A stretch of DNA of 64,000 nt, taken from the NCBI GenBank assembly GCA_021732085.1, contig JAKFVQ010000005.1, forward strand, positions 62,001 through 126,000, written 5' to 3'. The DNA is from Candidatus Obscuribacterales bacterium. Lineage in GTDB: Bacteria; Cyanobacteriota; Vampirovibrionia; Obscuribacterales; Obscuribacteraceae. Position 1 is the stretch's first letter, and every line of letters begins with the position of its first letter. The notes beneath the pieces are model-generated. The model was not told where the DNA came from, made no database searches, and was given only the letters and a program-made list of their open reading frames with translations. The translations under genes and the position numbers were made by a program. Below are positions 59,947-64,000 of this stretch, piece after piece.

Positions 59947-62900
59947 ATGAAGCCCGCATCCAGCAAACGAACAACGATTCCTCTTCAGGCTCTAATGGAC
60001 GCCGCAAGCCCGCCTGTCTATCGGCGTGGAGTTCAATATTGGCGGCGCAAAAAGGTTCTTAAATACGACGAGAACGAAGATGGCAGTGAAGCGGAAGCTC
60101 TTGTCATTGGCTCTGAGCCACAACCATACAAAGTAACGCTGACTGCTGACGGCAAAGATGCATTCAAAGCTGTTTGTTCTTGTCCGTATTTTGAGGAGAT
60201 CTGCAAGCATTCGGTGTCCGTTGTTTTGACACATATTGCTCGCAGTTTCCCGGGAATCCGATTTGATACCGGCGATATGATGAAGGAGCCGGCGCCAGAG
60301 CACGGACCGCGCGCTAAAGAAATTTTGGAAGAGCCGAAAGCCGCAATTGCAGCCTTGCAAGCGGGGCAGGTCGAAAAGGATTTCACCCTAGGAGTTCTCG
60401 TTCTCGAGAAACCACTTGCATTTATCGTGGGCACCTTGCCTGATGAGCCGCAAGGCAAAGTCAATATTTTGAAAGTGCCTGAGCCGATGCTGAATGTTTT
60501 GGCAGAAGGCAGTCGGATGCACACGCTGGTAACATACCTGCTTGCATTGCCGCAAGCTACTAAAGGTCCGGCGGGCGGACACCGCATTCCGCGCGGCGAT
60601 GAAGGCGTGGTGCTCGGACATTTAGCGCTCTGTACGAAACTTGTAAATGCGGGCGACAACACCCCGATTGAATTTTCTGCGCAGCCAGCTAAGCCTCGTA
60701 TCTTGATCTCAGAAACCGAAAACGGTGAGCTTTCAATTACGCTTACTGCCCTTGACCAAAACGGAGAAGCGCTTGTCGAGCCGGTGTTCTTCCTTGGCAA
60801 TCCGTGCTGGGTTTTAGCGCAACAAATTTTCTATCCGATCGATTTGAGCCCGATTCATCGACTCTTCCAATTCTTCGATTCGCACGGTCACATGACTGTG
60901 AAGCTGGAAACAGTTCCGAAGTTCTTAGCAGTCGATTTGCCGATTTTGAAGAAGCGCATGGATGTTGTTCTCGATGAATCCGCTGCGCCCTTCCCGACAG
61001 CAGTTACAGAACCGCCGAAAGCTTCAATCAGAGTTTCGGAGCGCCCCGCCGGAAGCAAGAACAATCCCAATATAGTTGGGGTGTCTCCAGAGCTTGAAGT
61101 TGTACTAGGTTTTCGTTACGGCGATCTGGTTCTCCCTTCTCGCGATGAGACAAGTGCCGTTGAATCAGAACCGTATACACGCACCATTGCTGATACCGGA
61201 CAAAGCGTTTGGGTGAAACGCACGTGGGAACAGGAAGGGCAACTCAGGCGCTTTCTGACCAACTTGCAGCCTACACGCACTCTTGCCGATCGTTTTTTCT
61301 TCCAGGATGAGCCCGCGTTGGATGCCATCTTCTACGCATGTTCGGAAGAAAGCTCCGAGTGGGAAATTACTGGGGACGACAAGCTTAAGTATTACCGTGT
61401 GGACAAAGAGCCGGTTCGCTTGAAGGCGATCCTGTCACTGAAGAAGAACACTTACAATTTTGAATTCGAGTTGCAGGCTGTTACTGGCGGTGGCGAAGTA
61501 TTGCCATTCCCTCAGGTTATTGAAGTCGTATTCAAAAACAAGAATTACCTGAAGCTTCACGATGGGACATTTGTTCGCATCCCTGTTGCTACTTTGCTTG
61601 CGGTTCTGAAAGGTGTCGGCGCAAGTAAGGAACCTGTTCGCCCACTGTACCAAGCGCTGCCGATTGCGCATCTGCTAGAGACGCAGGGCATTGAAATTGA
61701 GGCAAGTGAAAGCTTCAAGGAATTCATTCAAAAGCTTCGCAACTTCAAAGAATTGGAGCCGATGCCAATTCCGGATTCATTCTCCGGCACTTTGCGGGAG
61801 TATCAGCGTGAGGGCTACAACTGGCTTTCATTCCTGCGTGAGTATGGCTTGGCTGGAATTCTCGCTGATGACATGGGTCTTGGAAAAACTATTCAAGCAC
61901 TCGTATTGTTGCTTTCGCATTATAAGAACGGTAAGGGCGCAAGCAGTAAAAAGCGCCCGCCCTCACTAGTTGTTGCACCAACATCGGTTGTGTACAACTG
62001 GCTGGCTGAGGCAGAGAAGTTCAGCCCGAAGTTGAGCACCGCCCTGTTTCTGGGACGTGAGCGCGGTGAGCTGCTTGAGCGGATGAAGAAGGGCGCTGCT
62101 AATTTGCCCAATGTGATCTTCACCACATACGGTATCATTCGCCGCGACTATGAACAGCTTAAAGAAGTACAGTTCGATTATCTGATTTTGGATGAAGCGC
62201 AAAATATCAAGAATCCGGAATCGGTCGGCGCTACCGCCACCAAGAGCCTGAAAGCATTGCATCGGGTGTGCTTGTCCGGTACGCCGGTAGAAAACAGATT
62301 GAAAGAACTCTGGTCATTGTTTGATTTCTTGATGCCGGAGTTCCTTGGCTCCTATCGTGACTTCAACGATCAATTTGAGCGCCCGATCGAGGCCGGCATT
62401 GGTGAATCCGGACAGAAGCTTCGCAAGATCGTCCATCCATTTATCATGCGCCGCCTCAAGAGTCAGGTTGAAAAGGAATTGCCGCCGCGGACGGACATCA
62501 TCAGCCAGTGCGAAATGGACGACGAACAGCGCGCCCTGTATCTCGATGTGCTGGATGAATGCCGACAAAAAGTATTTGGTGAAATAGCATCACGCGGTTT
62601 TGGCAGCTCGCAAATTTCTGTGCTGGCAGCGCTGCTCCGTTTGCGTCAGGTTTGCTGCGACCCGCGATTGCTGAAAGATCGCGAAGAGGGCGAAGTACCG
62701 CCTCCGTCCGCTAAGCTTGCTTCACTGCTTGCGATGATTACCGAAATCGTTGATGCCGGACACAAGATTTTGATCTTCAGCCAATTCGTCGAAATGCTGA
62801 AACTGATTAAAGTCGAATTCGACAAGACAAAAATGCCTTACGAATATATTGATGGGCAAACGCCAGCGAAGGAAAGATTGGATCGCGTCAATCATTTCAA

Positions 62901-63222
62901 CGATAATCCTGACGTGCCTGTCTTCTTGATCAGCTTGAAAGCTGGTGGCACCGGTCTTAACTTGACCGGAGCGGATTACGTAATTCATTACGACCCGTGG
63001 TGGAATCCAGCGGTTGAGAATCAAGCTACAGACCGAGCGCACAGAATCGGACAGAAGCGACACGTATTCAACTATAAGTTGATCACACGCGGAACTGTCG
63101 AAGAAAAGATTCTCGCCTTGCAACAAAAGAAGAAAGAGCTTGCTGAATTAGTTATCGGCGGCGACGAGTCCATCGCGAAAGAATTAACGCGCGAAGACTT
63201 AGAGTTCCTCTTCTCCTTCTAA
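59947..63222 (+). CDS. SWIM-SNF2 family helicase
   Basis: 1091 residues. An N-terminal SWIM zinc finger (CSCPYFEEICKH, near residues 78-89) precedes about 500 residues of unassigned sequence and a C-terminal SNF2 ATPase: GILADDMGLGKTIQALVLLL (I/Ia), DEAQNIKN (II), LSGTPVENRLKELWSLFDF (III), SQFVEMLKL (IV), LISLKAGGTGLNLTGA (V), ATDRAHRIGQKR (VI). This resembles HepA/RapA-like or SWI/SNF-type ATPases that remodel protein-DNA complexes. The start (ATG, GGA close upstream) is not certain. Transcribed after the membrane coiled-coil gene by 109 bp. Confidence 0.94.
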   Translation: MKPASSKRTTIPLQALMDAASPPVYRRGVQYWRRKKVLKYDENEDGSEAEALVIGSEPQPYKVTLTADGKDAFKAVCSCPYFEEICKHSVSVVLTHIARSFPGIRFDTGDMMKEPAPEHGPRAKEILEEPKAAIAALQAGQVEKDFTLGVLVLEKPLAFIVGTLPDEPQGKVNILKVPEPMLNVLAEGSRMHTLVTYLLALPQATKGPAGGHRIPRGDEGVVLGHLALCTKLVNAGDNTPIEFSAQPAKPRILISETENGELSITLTALDQNGEALVEPVFFLGNPCWVLAQQIFYPIDLSPIHRLFQFFDSHGHMTVKLETVPKFLAVDLPILKKRMDVVLDESAAPFPTAVTEPPKASIRVSERPAGSKNNPNIVGVSPELEVVLGFRYGDLVLPSRDETSAVESEPYTRTIADTGQSVWVKRTWEQEGQLRRFLTNLQPTRTLADRFFFQDEPALDAIFYACSEESSEWEITGDDKLKYYRVDKEPVRLKAILSLKKNTYNFEFELQAVTGGGEVLPFPQVIEVVFKNKNYLKLHDGTFVRIPVATLLAVLKGVGASKEPVRPLYQALPIAHLLETQGIEIEASESFKEFIQKLRNFKELEPMPIPDSFSGTLREYQREGYNWLSFLREYGLAGILADDMGLGKTIQALVLLLSHYKNGKGASSKKRPPSLVVAPTSVVYNWLAEAEKFSPKLSTALFLGRERGELLERMKKGAANLPNVIFTTYGIIRRDYEQLKEVQFDYLILDEAQNIKNPESVGATATKSLKALHRVCLSGTPVENRLKELWSLFDFLMPEFLGSYRDFNDQFERPIEAGIGESGQKLRKIVHPFIMRRLKSQVEKELPPRTDIISQCEMDDEQRALYLDVLDECRQKVFGEIASRGFGSSQISVLAALLRLRQVCCDPRLLKDREEGEVPPPSAKLASLLAMITEIVDAGHKILIFSQFVEMLKLIKVEFDKTKMPYEYIDGQTPAKERLDRVNHFNDNPDVPVFLISLKAGGTGLNLTGADYVIHYDPWWNPAVENQATDRAHRIGQKRHVFNYKLITRGTVEEKILALQQKKKELAELVIGGDESIAKELTREDLEFLFSF

Positions 63223-63295
63223 TTAAACGCTCCGGACGCTCCCGCCGCATTCTGCGTCTCCGCATCCTCCGCTAAGAACCGCCTGAAGGTGTTTC

Positions 63296-63517
63296 GTGTG
63301 GTTGGTAAAAGGATCATGTGCTTCCAGCCGATTGAACTATACCAACTCGGACTGTACAGACTGTGTCGCGGCAATCATCTTTATTGTTTTGCCGATTGCA
63401 ATGTCCCTCATTCTGTTCGTGCGACAGCAGGTGGATACGGCTGTCGAAAACGTCATACGGGAATGTCGAATCGAGCCGTACTTCCGTTACATCAACGATA
63501 GCCGGGCGGAATGCTGA
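63296..63517 (+). CDS. Possible small membrane protein, GTG start
   Basis: A 73-residue frame with AAGG about nine bases before the GTG. It has one hydrophobic helix (AAIIFIVLPIAMSLILFV) and a polar C-terminal half with Arg and Glu (DTAVENVIRECRIEPYFRYI), which resembles a real small membrane protein. Start and reality are uncertain. The following 203 bp hold no gene. Confidence 0.45.
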   Translation: MWLVKGSCASSRLNYTNSDCTDCVAAIIFIVLPIAMSLILFVRQQVDTAVENVIRECRIEPYFRYINDSRAEC

Positions 63518-63720
63518 TGCGTACACGCACCCGCTTTCCGCGATCGGCGTGTCTTGTCGCCTTGTCAGGAGGCTGCTTGGCCTTCTCTTTGATCAGATCC
63601 ATTTAAAGTAACGACCTGTCGCTGACCCAAATATGCCCAGAGCTAGCCACCTTAAGAATCTATCCTTCAATCATGGAAGTTGAGTTGTTCTCAGCCAGGG
63701 CTATAGAAGAGGTTTGGACG

Positions 63721-64000
63721 ATGAAGGATCTAATGGAACTCTACGGAGAAGAGCGGGTCGCTGAGATTCGCAGCTTTCGGCGCGCTCAAAATCTGGAGGA
63801 GATTCAGTTGTTGCGCAAATGCTCCTCGAAACGATCGATTCGGCCGATTTGGGATGTGCTCGGAGTCGCGATCGCAGAAGGCGTATCCGACCTTCTCTTG
63901 ATACTGATGCCTCCTGCGGCTAAGAAAAGTATGTGTAAGTATTATGGACACGTGCTCGATCATACAGCTTGGTCCAAGCCAGGTCTTCCAAGATGCACCG
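63721..64000 (+). CDS. Hypothetical protein, N-terminal part (edge-truncated)
   Basis: Starts at an ATG with GAGG eight bases upstream and reads MKDLMELYGEERVAEIRSFR, then continues open to the right edge (93 codons). An in-frame ATG at 63673 lacks a Shine-Dalgarno. The visible part is charged and helical, with a hydrophobic stretch (WDVLGVAIAEGVSDLLLILM). Family not recognised; the end lies outside the window. Confidence 0.6.
   Translation, partial: MKDLMELYGEERVAEIRSFRRAQNLEEIQLLRKCSSKRSIRPIWDVLGVAIAEGVSDLLLILMPPAAKKSMCKYYGHVLDHTAWSKPGLPRCT

Noticed and set aside
60033..60800. Minus-strand 255-residue ORF
   Set aside because: Antisense shadow of the SWIM-SNF2 gene, Ser/Pro/Arg-rich and without a start signal.

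Overview
The window looks like a chromosomal segment from a non-photosynthetic relative of the cyanobacteria, most likely the Obscuribacterales/Vampirovibrionia (Melainabacteria). This is an inference from gene content: eukaryote-like Ser/Thr kinases fused to TPR regions, a cyanobacterial-style Ski2/Mtr4-like RNA helicase, a WhiG/SigF-type sigma factor next to a PilT-type ATPase, an Rcp1-like response regulator beside a DUF4118-like kinase, and many exported proteins of unknown function. There is no marker gene here that settles the taxonomy.

Layout. 0-9 kb: an edge-truncated, repeat-bearing protein that may be a polyketide synthase linker, a Ser/Thr kinase, two members of a paralogous 'AFPGI' family, an LRV-repeat protein, a 54-bp repeat array, a histidine kinase/response regulator pair, two tandem 202-bp repeats carrying covarying hairpins, and a PLD-nuclease/XRE fusion. 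9-15 kb: a 919-residue helical-repeat protein with duplicated relics of its own 3' end, and an OmpR-type two-component system. 15-27 kb: an exported block with a class A beta-lactamase-like protein, a GH31 glycosidase, a VIT-vWA protein, a DUF1643 protein and two paralogous DUF900 alpha/beta hydrolases. 27-36 kb: coaD with a DivIVA-like partner, RecQ, TPR proteins and a PhoR-like kinase. 35-41 kb: sigma factor plus PilT, a second Ser/Thr kinase with TPR region, and tRNA-Pro. 41-49 kb: a Cys-rich small peptide resembling a RiPP precursor, an Ski2-like helicase, a Nudix hydrolase, cytidylate kinase and a PATAN/DUF4388 protein. 48.8-52.5 kb: a SelW-like selenoprotein gene with an in-frame UGA, MsrB and superoxide dismutase. 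52.5-57 kb: a TerY-P triad (vWA, PP2C, atypical kinase) with a tudor/SH3-like exported protein between its two arms. 57-64 kb: a PAT-like acetyltransferase, a possible ncRNA region, a membrane coiled-coil protein, a SWIM-SNF2 helicase and an edge-truncated ORF.

Main points. The strongest unusual observation is the SelW-like gene at 48864-49214. Its Shine-Dalgarno-equipped ATG leads through C-G-A-UGA-G-Y-K, the exact context of SelW selenocysteine, followed by a hairpin that fits the bacterial SECIS model; conventional calling would drop the catalytic motif. Other candidates for undescribed biology are the PLD-XRE fusion beside palindromic tandem repeats whose differences compensate each other in a hairpin, the orphan RiPP-like peptide, the 54-bp array, and REP-like hairpins that appear both between genes and inside the GH31 gene. 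Starts were moved from the longest ORF wherever a clear Shine-Dalgarno sequence or signal peptide supported a later codon.
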